A stretch of 64,000 nucleotides of DNA from the NCBI GenBank assembly GCA_019671005.1, contig CM033717.1:74941850-75005849 (forward strand). The letters run 5' to 3'. The position numbers and the translations under genes are program-made. Under the pieces are notes generated by a model. It saw nothing but the letters and a program-made list of their open reading frames with translations. It was not told where the DNA came from and searched no databases. Below are positions 1-12,089 of the stretch, one piece after another; within the stretch, counting starts at the first letter, position 1, and each line of letters opens with the position of its first letter. The DNA is from Hibiscus mutabilis. Lineage: Eukaryota > Streptophyta > Magnoliopsida > Malvales > Malvaceae.

Positions 1-398
1 GATTGAAGGTTGATGTAAATTTACGTGTGTTAGAACTCAAAACCCTGAAGATAATTTATATTCGATACACAGCGGTGGAAGTAAATAGTTTTTATATATG
101 CTTTAATTTTAGGTTATAGGATTAGAATTTAGGTTTAGGGAATGTAGTTAGAATTTAAAATATGAGACTAGAATATTAATAAAATATGCGTCTTTTTCTC
201 TAAAAAAGATGAAAATAAATCATTTGAGAAAAGAAAAATAAGACCAATACGCCGATTCCAAGAACCCGATCACCCGAGTAATTCCCAATCCCAACAAAAC
301 CTTAATTTCTCCGTTCCTTGCTGTCTAAAACAATCCCTTTCGTTTTCTAACGTAAAGAAGAAGGCCAAAAGAGTTTTTCTTTTTTTGTTTGAACTTCA
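1..398 (+). other. Upstream region of the VWA-domain gene
   Basis: AT-rich non-coding DNA before the start codon at 399. It should hold the promoter and 5' UTR of the VWA gene. A pyrimidine-rich stretch lies close to the ATG (about 290-395). I saw no unambiguous TATA box or other decisive element. The ORFs on either strand that enter this stretch are shadows of the first exon. Confidence 0.4.
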
Positions 399-3300
399 AT
401 GGCGGAGGATTTTGCAAAGGCGGTGGAGGACGGTTTAAAGCTAGGGAAACGGATATACTTAGGGAAAGACAGAGCAGTAGCGCCACCGAAGCCGCTACCA
501 CTAATGCACAAGTCACCGCATTTTTACTTGCCATCGGCGCCGATGGTGTACGCGGTGATATCCGACCCCAGGATTGTCGACAACCCGGATATCCCGAGCT
601 ACCAGCCTCACGTGCATGGGAGGCTGGATCGACCGGCATTGATTCCTCTCCAGATGAACGCCGTCAATCTCGACGTCGATTGTTATGGCGATACAGCTTT
701 TGTTCAAGTTTCCGGGACGTGGAGGGTTCATTGCGTTATGGGTAGCCGTTCTTGTGATTGTCGCGTTGCTGTCCCGATGGGTGACCAGGTCAGTTTCCCT
801 AAACATGTATTCATAAATAAAATGAAAAAAAAAAGATTGAATTTTTAGCATATTTAGTCCTTATCTTAGCTCAAAATCATTCCTTTTCAGCTAATGTAGT
901 TCTGTTTTCTATAAGTGAAAGAATTGATTTTGTCTCTTGATGTGTGTTCTTTCTGCAAGATAATGTTTTTTTGGTTAAATTTGGTGTTTGAAGTGCTTTA
1001 TTAATGGTGTCAAGCAAGTAATAATGGATTACTTGGCTAACAGGGTTCAATTCTAGGTGTTGAGGTTGATCTTCCTACAAAATCATATTCCTCTGAACTG
1101 ATTGGAGTAGAAGAAAGTAAGGGTATTAAGAACACAGCGAAACCAGAAGATGGAAGTTTTGTGAAACCTCATATATTTACCATAACAATACCCAAGGTGC
1201 ATCAATGTCTCAAAGTTTTAATGATTTAACTCACATTTTTCTCTCAGTTTTTTCTTCGAAATTGGAATGATTTGTTTTACACATAAGAATGGAAAATGAT
1301 CATTGTTTCGTTTTCTTTCCATTTTTACACTCCCTCCTTCCATTTTCTAGCTAATGAATGTTTGTTTTTATATTTTCTAGGTCGATGGGGGTACTTATAT
1401 TTCAGTTAAGCTTCACTGGTCTCAGAAATTGACATATAATGATGGCCAGTTCTTTTTGACTGTGCCCTTCAGTTTTCCTGAATTTGTTAATCCTCCTATA
1501 AAGAACATTGCAAGAAAAGAAAAGATACAATTGAATGTGCACTCTGGTATTGCAACTGGAATGGTCCAGGCAACTAGTCATCCTTTTAAGGTGCATGTTT
1601 GATTAAGGACCCTTGGACTCGTGTTTGATTTTGTTTTTGGACTTAATTAATGGTATTATTCTTTCCCATCCTTTTACTCTACATATTGTACAGCTCACTT
1701 CTTCAACATTTCAGGAACTAAGATGTGAGACAGGAGAGTTTGGTTTCTTATATGAAGCAAATGTTCTCACATGGTCCGAAGCTGACTTGAATCTATCATA
1801 TAGTGTAAGGGTTTGAATTAACTTGTTTCCATATTATCTTTTCTTTAGAACTACAAAACAGTTTCATGGAACATGAATTTGCCTAATGTCTTAATTAAAA
1901 TAGAGTCTCGTTGATACTTACATCAGATTCTTATGGTCTCGTCTCGTCTTGTTGTTTACATCTTGATAGGTTTCTTCCAGTAACATATTCGGAGGTGCCC
2001 TTTTCCAGTCTCCATCTACACATGATTTGGATCAAAGGGATATGTTCTGTATTTATCTTTTCCCTGGAAGTCAGAGCAGTACAAAGGTTGGTCTAGCTTT
2101 TGTTTCCTACCTTTGTTTCGAATTTGATTATTCTTTTTGGTATATATCTTCAGCCTATTGGATTTATAGGTATTCAAGAAGGAGGTCATATTTGTTGTTG
2201 ATATAAGTGGCAGCATGAAAGGGAAGTCGTTTAAGAGCACCAAGAATGCAATAACTACAGCCCTTTCTAAGCTCAGTCCAGAAGATTCATTTAACATTAT
2301 TGCCTTTTGTGATAAGCCTTTCCTATTTTGCACATCCATGGTGTCGGCTTCCGAGGAAGAAGTTGAAAGGGCCTCTGAATGGATAGGCAAGGACCATAGT
2401 GAGGGGGCTGGTGGTACAAACATTTTTGTTCCACTTCAAAAGGTGTTTACTCATTTCCTTTGTTTTTTTAATAAAACTTTTCAAGAGATTAGAAAATGCA
2501 CCTTATTACTTTTGCTTATTTTTGTCAGGCAGTTGATATGTTGTCAAACACTCAAGGCTCAATTCCTATGGTTTTTCTTATTACCGATGGGGCCGTTGAA
2601 GATGAGAGAAAAATCTGCGAGTGGATGAATAAGGTTGTGAAAAATGGAGGGTCATTATGCCCACGGATACATACTTTTGGCATCGGTAAATAAGTTCGGT
2701 TGTTTAGATCCTATATTTTCAGCTATAAAGCATAGTACTAATTGCCTTTAAATCTGCTGAATTTATTCCTCATCATTGGTTGAGTGTCGGTTGATATAGT
2801 TTTTACACCATAGCTTCTGGTTAACTTGTTCGGGAATATTGCAGGATCATTCTGCAATCACCATTTCCTGCGCATGCTGTCCATGATTAGCCAGGGAGAA
2901 TATGGTGCTGCTTTTGATCCAGGTTTGTATGTATTTCGACTTTAAGCTCCTTTATCAAGTAATCTGTGGAAATAGGTAAGATAATAATATGGTTATCTGA
3001 AAGTTTGTGTCATATCTCATCAATTTTACTAATATTTCCTTCCTCTTTTTTGTCAGATTCAATTGAACCTCAGTTGCAAAAACTATTTAGTAAAGGTTCA
3101 TCCACTGTTCTTGCAAATATAACCATTGATGCAACTGATGATCATGAACAAATAGAGGTTTGTGTCCGATTGCCTTTATAAGTGTCATTCATCAATGACA
3201 TTTTATTTTCCTCAAAACTACCAATTCTCTATCTATATGTTACCTAGACTTGCATATGAGTGTCCTATACGAGTACGTATCTGACGTGGGTATGTTTATT

Positions 3301-4545
3301 TTTTACCTTTTAAAGTTTTCCATATATTTAGAGTGTCCTTGAAGGTCATGTCTCCGTATCCTTGTTCAAAAATGTGTTGTTTATGTATTCATATTTTCTC
3401 TACACCTTGTCATCAATCATCATGTTCCCAATATTGCAATGTAGATTTTTCTTTTCACCCATATCTGCACTGCCTAACTATACTTGTGTTTCTTCTCCCA
3501 TGTCCCTATAGGTGTACTCTTCATGTATTCCCGACCTTTCATCCGAAAGCCCATTGATAATATGCGGGAGGTACCGAGGCAGTTCTCCCGACGCTCTTAA
3601 AGTTAAAGGCATCTTAGGAGATTCGAGTAGTTTTACCATCTACTTGAAGATAGAAAAAGCAAAGGACATACCTCTTGACAAAGTAAGGCCCCTAACACTT
3701 AAATGTTTTTGCATGTATAGCTTTAATGTTTTTCGCTTTCATTCTTCTCTTACAGGTTATAGCGAGGCAGCAGATCGATCTTCTCACGGCTCAGGCATGG
3801 TTTTCGGAAAATAAACAACTTGAGGAGCAGGTTTGAATATAAAATTTTCAGATCTTTATGTTCTCTCTTAGTCACGTATTAGGCATCGTTGCTCAGTGGC
3901 CACCTTAGCTATACTGTGTTTAACCATTTTTCCTGCTATACTAACAACCATTTCTGATGCTATTGGTTTATAAATGGCAGATTGCCAATTTGAGCATAAG
4001 AACTTGTAATACCTCTGAATATTCCCGTATGGTCTTACTCGAGAAAAGTAAAATCGAAATCGACAAAGATGCAGATGTTGGTAAAGCTCCGAAGGTAAGC
4101 TATTGTATATAAGAATAGGAAACCTCAGTATTAGCCACTCTTAAGTTATGCTGGAAATCTCTTCTTTTTAATCTTAAGAAGAAGATGGGGTTCTCGGAAA
4201 TAGGTATCAAAGAAAGGCGATGCACGTAGACTTTTGGAGTCTGCAGGGCCTGAAAAGATATTGCTTCATATACTTACAGTTGGTTTCGGCAATCTGATTG
4301 CAACCGCCGAAAACATCCGTCCGGGATCCGAAGAAGAAATTCCGCCCGAAGTTGCGGAAATCCTTAACAATGCAAGTTCAAATTGCTGTGCTCGGCTGTG
4401 TGCAAGCTGCTGTTGCATGTGCTGCATCCAATTCTGTTCGAAGATGAGTAATCAATGTGGCATTGTATTATCACAAGTACTTGCTGCTGTTGCATGCATT
4501 GGCTGCAGTCAATGTTGCTCGCTTTGCTTCTCTGAAGAAGGGTAA
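399..4545 (+). CDS. VWA-domain protein, plant inter-alpha-trypsin inhibitor heavy chain-like
   Basis: I read 13 exons: 399-788, 1044-1196, 1381-1590, 1715-1804, 1970-2086, 2170-2442, 2529-2685, 2845-2922, 3057-3157, 3512-3682, 3756-3830, 3981-4094 and 4204-4545. All junctions are GT-AG and phases match, giving 756 residues, close to the Arabidopsis relatives as I recall them. The N-terminal half (about residues 1-320) is the family-specific beta-rich part. The VWA domain follows, with a complete MIDAS: DISGS at about 331-335, the threonine of GGTN near 403 and TDG at about 431-433. It therefore probably binds a divalent metal and mediates protein contacts. The last 110 residues have a cysteine-rich tract (NCCARLCASCCCMCCIQFCS). 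I see no signal peptide. The ligand and cellular role are not established; the name comes from domain similarity only. The exon 13 start (4204) is the least certain junction. Confidence 0.85.
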
Positions 4546-5305
4546 TAGATTCATTTCCCAAGGTTTTAAAATATTCAATTTGGCCATTATATTAACCCTG
4601 CTATGTGCTGCTCCGGGCTTCTGCTTTGGCTGCCTTCAATTTTACTCTCACAACTGTTCTGTTCTGCCTTGGACAAAGCTGGCTAATAAACGCATTCCCA
4701 GAGGTTAAAACATCATTGTATATTGGTGTTTATAATGTGTAAGATGATATTAATTGCAATGTTACTTAAGTTTGAAGCCATCCAATATACACATTTGCAG
4801 CCTCTTTTATTGCTATCTGTTCTTTTGCTGCATCACAGCATATGAAATCGAAAACTCGAAGAATGATTGTGATATATAGATTATTTCAGAAGAACTGGAA
4901 ATATAGTACATGAGTAGCAAACCTTAGACATGGGGCTCAGAATGACTTACGTTCGCCAGAAGATGTTGTTCAACATGTTCCTCGACTTCCAACTTGGAAT
5001 CGACGTGTTCCTCGTCTGAATCTGTTTTCATGTGGAAAGTCTCCTGGATTTTTGTCACACCTTTCTCCACAGGTCCTATTGCTTGATTTATAGTTAATAC
5101 ATTCTCTAAGTAAGAATATCAAATTTATCAGGACAGATACCACGATTCGAATATCCGTTAATTTTGAACTAAACTGAACTTTTCTGTCAGAAACAAAGAA
5201 GTAAATGCAATCAAATATTAAAAGTCAACTCTTTTAATATTGAAAACATGTCAGAAAAAAGAGCATAAACTGATAAAAACATCGCCGTCGTCGACACCAA
5301 AATAT
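4546..5305. other. 3' UTR and intergenic DNA between the VWA gene and JAZ
   Basis: The first 200-300 bases are probably the 3' UTR of the upstream gene. An ORF at 4457-4708 overlaps the end of the coding exon in another frame and is a shadow. The rest is AT-rich with no gene I can support. Confidence 0.4.
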
Positions 5306-5317
5306 CAACACGTGTTG
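5306..5317. promoter_or_regulatory. Palindromic G-box upstream of JAZ
   Basis: A perfect 12-bp palindrome, CAACACGTGTTG, centred on a CACGTG core (5309-5314), about 205 bases before the JAZ start codon. MYC2-type bHLH factors bind G-boxes, and JAZ promoters are known MYC2 targets forming a negative feedback loop. The site is seen directly; its use here is inferred. Confidence 0.55.
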
Positions 5318-5521
5318 AAAATCGCATACAAATATTCCTCGTGCTTTTAAACCCACCTTCTTCTACCTTTTCTCATAAAAATAAAATCTCTTGCTATGCT
5401 AAAACACCATAGTTTTCGAACAGATCCTTGATTTATCTGCTAAGTAAAGTTTCAAAGAATCCAGGGTATCTGTTTTTTTTTCTCTGAAAACCCGAAAGAT
5501 CCTTGATTAAGCTGCCTGAAA

Positions 5522-7228
5522 ATGTCTTGTTCACCGGAATTTCGGGGTCAGAAACCGGCGAGGTCACCGGAGAAGTCAAGCTTCACGCAAACTTGTAGCC
5601 TTTTGAGTCAGTACTTGAAGGAAAAAGGTAGCTTTGGAGATCTAACTCTAGGAATCACATGCAACGTTGAAGCTAATGGTAAGTTTTCATTTCTTTAATT
5701 ATTAAAGGAGGAAACTTGATAAAAAAAAAAAAGCTCAATCAAGCTATGTTTTTTGCTTTAGGGTTTACATTTAATTATCCGGTTTAATGCGGTTTAATCA
5801 AATAAATGTTCAAGTTTTAATTTTTTTTTCAGTTGTTTAATATTGAGATCTCAAAAAATCTTGGAACTGACACATCCATGTATTTAATGATTCAAAACAG
5901 TCAAAAAAACATGTCCTTTATTCTCTCGGTCTCCCCTGGAAATACTCAGGAAGAAGATTAACCATGTGCGTACGTAATGTACAATTCTGTTGAGATATAT
6001 GCTCTGGTTTAGATCTGATTAAGTTGGCTGTTTTGGACTATAAATATCCAGCAGTTTAGTTCTTAAAAGCATATAATTGTACGAACTTGTTAGATTAGTT
6101 TCAGATTATAACAGAGTTTGAGTCTAATGTGTAGTCTTGTTTATGGATATGTTGCAGGGAACCCGGAGATGCTGCTGCGGCCTTGTCCTACCATGAATTT
6201 GTTTCCAGTCAATGAGGAATCTGGTGATGATTGTGGCTGCAACTTTGTGGAGACTCGGAAACCGAGATCGATGGATTTGTTCCCTGCTCAAGCTGGTTTT
6301 TCAACACCGCCGGTTCCCAATGACGATGCCCCGAAAAGGGTTGATTCTAGTGTTGCCTCCATGAACAATGTGGCTGCGGTGGAGCCTCGGACTGCACAGA
6401 TGACTATCTTTTATGGTGGACAAGTGATTGTGTTCAATGATTTCCCAGCTGATAAAGCTAAGGAAATCATGCTTTTAGCTGGCAAGGGGAGCTCTCAAAG
6501 CAATAGTGGCAACCCCAACCCTGAACATATGAATGCGCCCTTTACTTGTATTGGAGTTCCTCCTACCTCTAATTTCAGCAACACCGTAACACAAGATTGT
6601 GTGCGGTCTGCTCATCGACCAATTTCTGGTGGTGGTAAGCCTAATTGTCCGCTTCGTTCTTTTAATAGTCAGAGTTAGGAAGATGGAGGAGTAAGGTTCA
6701 TATTTTCGTGTTCGTATTTTTGTGTATTGCAGATTTACCGATTGCAAGGAGAGCTTCACTCCACCGGTTCCTGGAGAAGAGAAAGGATAGGTAGCCATCT
6801 AGAGGTCGAGTAAAGGAAACTATACTTCAAAAACATTTGTAATTTGTTTTGACTTAGTGATCTAGAGCCAATTTTGTGTCATTGATTCCTTCTTTCCGAT
6901 TCATAACAAAATTCGAGACCGAAGGGGCATCTAGGTGTGTTTAGGATTCAAGTTTTTCCTGTCGGAAACGACTGTCTGTCGGTACATAAATCATTGTATA
7001 CATTGAAACAATACCTTAATAAGATTAAAGCAGATGCAGTTCCTATAAACAAGTTGATGTCCCTGTGTCTGACTGTTGAAAACTTATTGATGTTTGATAT
7101 CCTTATATGATCATTTTTACAGGATCACAACAAGAGCACCATACCAGACAGGTAACCCGGCAGCATCACCTTCCAAGCCCTTCGACAGCAAACCATGGCT
7201 CGGTTTGGCCGCTCGATCCTCACAGTAG
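5522..7228 (+). CDS. JAZ/TIFY10-type jasmonate-ZIM-domain repressor
   Basis: Four exons (5522-5678, 6158-6634, 6733-6790, 7123-7228) with matching phases encode 265 residues. The N-terminus has SLLSQYLKEKGSFGDL, typical of JAZ1/JAZ2-type proteins and resembling the reported N-terminal MYC-interacting region. The ZIM/TIFY motif TIFYGGQ is at about 135-141; it recruits NINJA/TOPLESS and mediates dimerisation. The Jas motif DLPIARRASLHRFLEKRKDR is at 212-231 and continues across the last intron into ITTRAPY (232-238), the COI1-dependent degron end. By family knowledge the protein represses MYC2-class factors in the nucleus and is degraded by SCF-COI1 when jasmonoyl-isoleucine is present. The intron between KDR and the PY end is the conserved Jas intron. 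If it is retained, translation stops one codon after the splice site (TAG at 6792-6794), giving a PY-less form that would resist degradation. JAZ1 against JAZ2-like orthology cannot be settled here. Confidence 0.93.
6791..7122 (+). other. Jas intron with immediate in-frame stop
   Basis: A GT-AG intron of 332 bases divides the Jas motif after KRKDR. Read through, the frame ends at once with TAG at 6792-6794. Retention of the equivalent intron in Arabidopsis JAZ genes gives dominant repressor isoforms. Here the sequence supports the possibility; expression is unknown. Confidence 0.7.
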
Positions 7229-7834
7229 TTCGAGTCGAGTCGCCTCAAACTCTTTTTTACGAGGCTTATTGTTAAGCCTGCTGTTTCCTTAAGCTTTTCT
7301 AGTCATATCAGCTCTTAGGAGCCACTCTCTTAGATCCTAACTCTCAATCAAAATCCCATCTTTTATTTTAATTTGTAACTATTTTTCTACCATTAAATTT
7401 GTAGTTAATGAATCAAAGGTTTTGTTCATCACTTCAATGATTGTATGAACTATGAAAACAAAAAATATGGTGTTTTTTTTTCTTCTCCCCGTTGCCATTT
7501 CCCTTTATTTGACTCAAACGAAAGCAGACGAATTTCCACAAACCTGCAATTTAAGATTATGTAAATGATCAAAAGCAACAATGAAACAGGACATGAACAG
7601 ACAAATTAAGCTTCACCAAAAGATATTATAAACACAGCTCAAATAAAAAGACTCAAAAGCAGTCTTCTTGAGTACTGGTCCTATTGAAGGATGCATACTT
7701 ATTAAAAAGGATAAGGTCATCATCGATTCGATCCTTTTACTAGTTTTCATTCGATACTCATTGTTCATGAACTTGTACTGGAATTTTGTGGTTCTTGGTT
7801 CTATTGGAATGCACTGATATCTGCTTTTAATGCA
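7229..7834. other. JAZ 3' UTR and intergenic DNA
   Basis: The first 200 bases after the JAZ stop codon are a likely 3' UTR. The remainder is AT-rich and leads up to the acceptor site of the UBP1-like fragment (CAG ending at 7834). No further gene is visible. Confidence 0.4.
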
Positions 7835-8334
7835 GTCATCCTATGGTTTCGTGGACTACTTCGATCGCAGGTCGGCGTCCCTCGCAATTGTGACTCTTAA
7901 TGGAAGGCATCTGTAAGTAACAACATGAACCCTTGGGAAATGCTAGAATTTTATGTGGTAAACCAATTAAGGTATTACTCTTTCCGAAACCCCACCTCGG
8001 ATTTTGCAGTAGCTATGATTTTTAATGCATAGCGGATTCAGTTACCATCCTTGTACATTCATTCTGGTGTGGAATTATTGGTACAATTGTTATGCTGGAT
8101 GAGCTTCAAGATTTGCCATAAGGTTAGCACAAATATTTTTTGGTGGCATGACCTATAAAATCCTCAACTGCTGCAGTGCTCATGGGGTAGCAAACCTACT
8201 GCACCAGGAACAAGCTCTACCCCTCTGCCTCCACCAGCTGCAGCACCTATGCATGTTTTATCAGCCGCCGACCTTGCTGCCTACGAACAACGGCAGATGG
8301 CTCAGATACGGCGGTGCACAGACAATGAGTATGA

Positions 8335-8637
8335 TGTCGAAGCATCTCCGGTGAGATTCCGATGATCCGTGGAACGGAGAAGATGAACGACAATTGTTGT
8401 AAACAGAAGGAAATGTAAAGCCGGCAAACCCTTGAGAGAAAGGAATAGGGCTTCTCGTTTTTTATTAATTTTGACCAAAAAGATTGGTTTGAATACAATC
8501 ACCCCAAAAAACTGAATTGGACTCGACCCAACTAGTCTATATATAACAGCAAGGATTAACTGTCTAACCAACTCAATAACAACCCAATACAAAACGCTAA
8601 CGGACTAACAGTTGTTGATAGCAGGCTAGCTCTAACA
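8335..8637 (-). repeat. 3' LTR of the copia element
   Basis: On the plus strand it begins TGTCGAAGCATCTCC and ends GCTAGCTCTAACA, so it is bounded by TG and CA. It contains a TATATATA stretch that would be the LTR promoter on the minus strand. It is bordered on the left by TATGA and on the right by the pyrimidine-rich complement of the polypurine tract. Confidence 0.92.
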
Positions 8638-8638
8638 T

Positions 8639-11073
8639 TCATCCCGCTCTTCTTCCTTCTTCCGACTCTGAACAAGAAACAACATTTAGCTTCCTCCTGA
8701 AAGTAACAAACTGTTGCACTGATAATGGCTTGGTAAACAAGTCTGCAATTTGGCATTCTGCTTGCACATAACCAACTTGCAACATACGACTAAGAACTCT
8801 TTCTCGAACAAAGTGTAAATCCAAATCTACATGTTTCGTCTTGGCGTGCATTACCGGATTTGCAGCCATGGCAATCGCGCTAGTATTATCACACCAAACT
8901 TTCGGCAAATCACTCAACTGAACATCCATATCAGTCAACAATTTTTGGACCCATAAAATTTCAGATGTAGTGTCGGCCAAACTCCTATACTCAGCCTCGG
9001 CAGTGGATCTAGAAACCGAGCGCTGTTTCTTGGAACTCCACGAAAGCAAGTGTCCTCCAAAGTAGACACAATAACCCAAGACAGACCTCCTATCATCTTC
9101 ATCACTGCCCCAATCCGCATCTGAAAACGCAACAAGATTGTGCACTAAAGTTTGATGTGCGGGGAACCACAATCCGAAATTAAGAGTACCATTTAAATAT
9201 CGCAATATGTGCTTAACCGCACTCCAATGAACAACAGCGGGACACTGCATGTATTGCGCCACTTTGTTTACCGCATACGAGATGTCCGGACGCGTATGAC
9301 ATATGTAAATCAAGGCTCCAACTATGCTACGAAACTTAGTAATTTCAACAAACGGTTCACCATCAAACTTACTAAGTTTTGGTGCAGTGGCCACAGGAGT
9401 GTCGACTGGTTTGGTTTTTTCCATGTGAGTTCGGTCAAGTAAGTCTGATATATATTTCTTCTGCGTCAGGAAAATTCCAGCATTGGTAACCGAAGCTTCA
9501 ATACCCAAGAAATAGTCAAAGACCCCGAGACCCTTCAACGAAAACTCGTCATGGAGTTGCCGCTTAACTTGTGCTGCATGTGAAGCTGAATTTCCCGTAA
9601 GCAGTATGTCGTCTACGTACACGACAATGTACGTAATCACTCCTTGTGCTTTATATATAAACAACGAGGAGTCAGCCAATGAACAATTAAACTGCAACTT
9701 CAAAAGAAAACTCTTAAGCTTGAAGAACCAGCTTCTCGGAGCTTGACGCAGCCCATATAAAGCTTTGACAAGCTTACACACCAAAGTAGCTCCCGTGGAA
9801 CTCTTTTGCTCAAACCCGGGTGGTTGTTGCATGAAAACTTCTTCCCGGCCTTTTAAAAAGGCATTGTTGATGTCAACTTGTTGTATTGTCCATTGATTAG
9901 AAACAGCCAAGGAGATAAGTAGTATGTCGTCTACGTACACGACAATGTACGTAATCACTCCTTGTGCTTTATATATAAACAACGAGGAGTCAGCCAATGA
10001 ACAATTAAACTGCAACTTCAAAAGAAAACTCTTAAGCTTGAAGAACCAGCTTCTTGGAGCTTGACGCAGCCCATATAAAGCTTTGACAAGCTTACACGCC
10101 AAAGTAGCTCCCGTGGAACTCTTTTGCTCAAACCCGGGTGGTTGTTGCATGAAAACTTCTTCCCGCAAGTCGCCTTTAAAAAGGCATTGTTGATGTCAAC
10201 TTGTTGTATTGTCCATTGATTAGAAACAGCCAAGGAGATAAGTATGTTGATAGTGAGCGACTTTACCACTGGACTAAATGTATCGATAAAGTCATATCCT
10301 GGAACTTGAGAATAGCCCTTGGCCACGAGACGGGCTTTGTATTGATTAACTGATCCGTCCACGTTGCGCTTGATCTTAAACAACCACTTGCACCCAATGG
10401 TTTTGCGCTCTGCTGGTGCTTCAACTAACTCCCAAGTACCATTTGCCAACAAGGCAGAATATTCTGCCATAACCGCATTTTGCCAATCAACATTCTCCAT
10501 GGCTTCATAAACATTTCGCGGTACTTCATCACAACTTGTTAGAAAAACCTTTGGCTTGAAAATCCCTCGCTTACTGCGAGTCATCATGGAATGCGTATTT
10601 CCCAGCATTTGTGCATTTGACACAGCTGCTGGTACTGCAGATTCGGACTCATTCGTAACTGAGGGAACACAAACAACACCTTCATCACACACTGGTGTAG
10701 GTGCTGCACCTGTTAAAGGCTCAACAGTATTCTCAAAACCTTCTGAGGTTGCAGGCTCAGCATCGGCACTGCCATCAGCATGTAGGGACAAACCAGCATT
10801 ATCATGTGCCACTAGTACATGGTCATCACCAGCATTGTCCTGTGCCACTGGTTGACCACCGGATGCTGCCGATCCAAGAGCACATGAAGTGCTATTGTTA
10901 GGTACTGGTGCATCATCGTGAGATGAAGGAGTCAGATGAGAAGTTTTTGTCTCCTTTTGTACACTCGAAGTAGGCACCAGAGGAACAGGGTCTGATTCAA
11001 GCCTCCTGAAAACAGAATCTTTACCGAAAAACGACCCCTCTGCAAAAGGAAATATTGACTCGTCAAATCTCAC
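8639..11073 (-). pseudogene. Copia reverse transcriptase / RNase H, frameshifted
   Basis: Two overlapping minus-strand frames make up this domain. The upstream frame (10018-11073) has the linker and the start of reverse transcriptase (NGTWELVEAP, KARLVAKGYSQ, FSPVVK). The downstream frame (8639-10168) has the YVDDILL catalytic motif and then RNase H (HTRPDISYAVN, STAEAEYRSLA, ADLFTKPL). The frames are joined through a tandem duplication in the catalytic core (9603-10243) and a one-base loss near 10165, so the polyprotein cannot be read through. Its role in an intact element is cDNA synthesis and removal of template RNA. Confidence 0.88.
9603..10243 (-). repeat. Tandem duplication inside the reverse transcriptase core
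   Basis: 9603-9920 (318 bp) and 9921-10243 (323 bp) are near-identical copies lying head to tail. Both fit an ancestral unit of 324 bp, or 108 codons: the left copy has lost six bases in frame, and the right copy has lost one base and is out of frame. Each unit spans NAFLKG, the PPGFEQ region and YVDDILL. Confidence 0.9.
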
Positions 11074-11091
11074 GTGTCGAGTAATATAGAG

Positions 11092-12089
11092 TCAGCCCCT
11101 GCCTCGAGGATCAAAGTACAGATACCCACGATGCTTGGGAGAATACCCCAAGAAGATGCATTGTTGAGAGCGAAAGTCCAGTTTATGTCGATTATAGTGA
11201 CGAAGATAAGGGTAACAAGCACACCCAAAAACATGAAGAAACTCATAATCTGGCTTCCTACCAGTCAGCTTTTCATACGGAGACAAATTCCCAATAGCTC
11301 GAGATGGCAAACGATTTATAAGTAACGTTGCTGTTAGCACGGCATACGACCAGAATTTTAAAGGAACCGAAGCTTGAGCCAGGAGACATAGAGCAGTCTC
11401 AACAATTTGACGATGCTTTCGCTCTACCACTCCGTTTTGCTGCGACGTATGGGGCATGTAACACGATGCTGGATTCCTAATGAGCTCAACCTGCTCACTA
11501 AGGCTTGAAACTCACCACCACCATCAGTCTGAATAGCCTTAATAACAGAAGAGAACTGAGTTTTGACTAAGGCCACAAAAACATCAAAAACTGTAGAAAC
11601 TTCACTTTTATTACGAAGCAAGTAAGTCCAACAATTTCGACTGTACATATCGACAAAGGAAACGTAATATGAAAAACCAGCAGACAAGACAGAGGCAGGA
11701 GCCCATACATCCACCTCAACTAATTCAAAAGGAGCTGTATATGTGGTGGTAGACTCAGAAAAAGGCAACGCATGGGCCTTACCCATCTGACAAGCTGCAC
11801 AAACAAACGAGCTGTCAAGACGAAACCCTTTATTCAAGGCAGAACTAAGAACAGCGGAGGACGGATGCCCAAGCCGTTGGTGACAAGTCCAATAAGATGA
11901 TGCACCATTATTGAGAGTGGTGTGATGGACAGAAGGTGAACTGCCCGTGCGTACTGGAAAACTATACAAACCATTTTCTTGAACTCCCTTTAAGAGTAAT
12001 TCCCCTGTCATCTCATCCTTCACACAGCAGTGAGTGGGGTGAAACTCAAAAAACACATTGTTATCAGAAGCAAACTTAGACACAGACAA
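11092..12089 (-). pseudogene. Copia integrase, frameshifted
   Basis: The N-terminal part has an HHCC-type zinc region (HQRLGHPSS, then CAACQMGKAHALPF). The catalytic core follows, with VDMYSRNCW and QTDGGGEF. Near 11424-11457 the frame changes just before SQQNGVVERKH, which carries the catalytic glutamate, so the enzyme is split over two frames. An in-frame remnant of the C-terminal region continues with LPSRAIGNLSPYEKLTG. Integrase inserts the element's cDNA into the host genome in intact copies. Confidence 0.85.

Noticed and set aside
389..851. Overlapping ORFs on both strands over the first VWA exon
   Set aside because: They are shadows of exon 1, which continues through a good splice site into a conserved protein.
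8148..8354. ORF read as a small protein in front of the left LTR
   Set aside because: It is another frame of the UBP1-like last exon and runs into the LTR.
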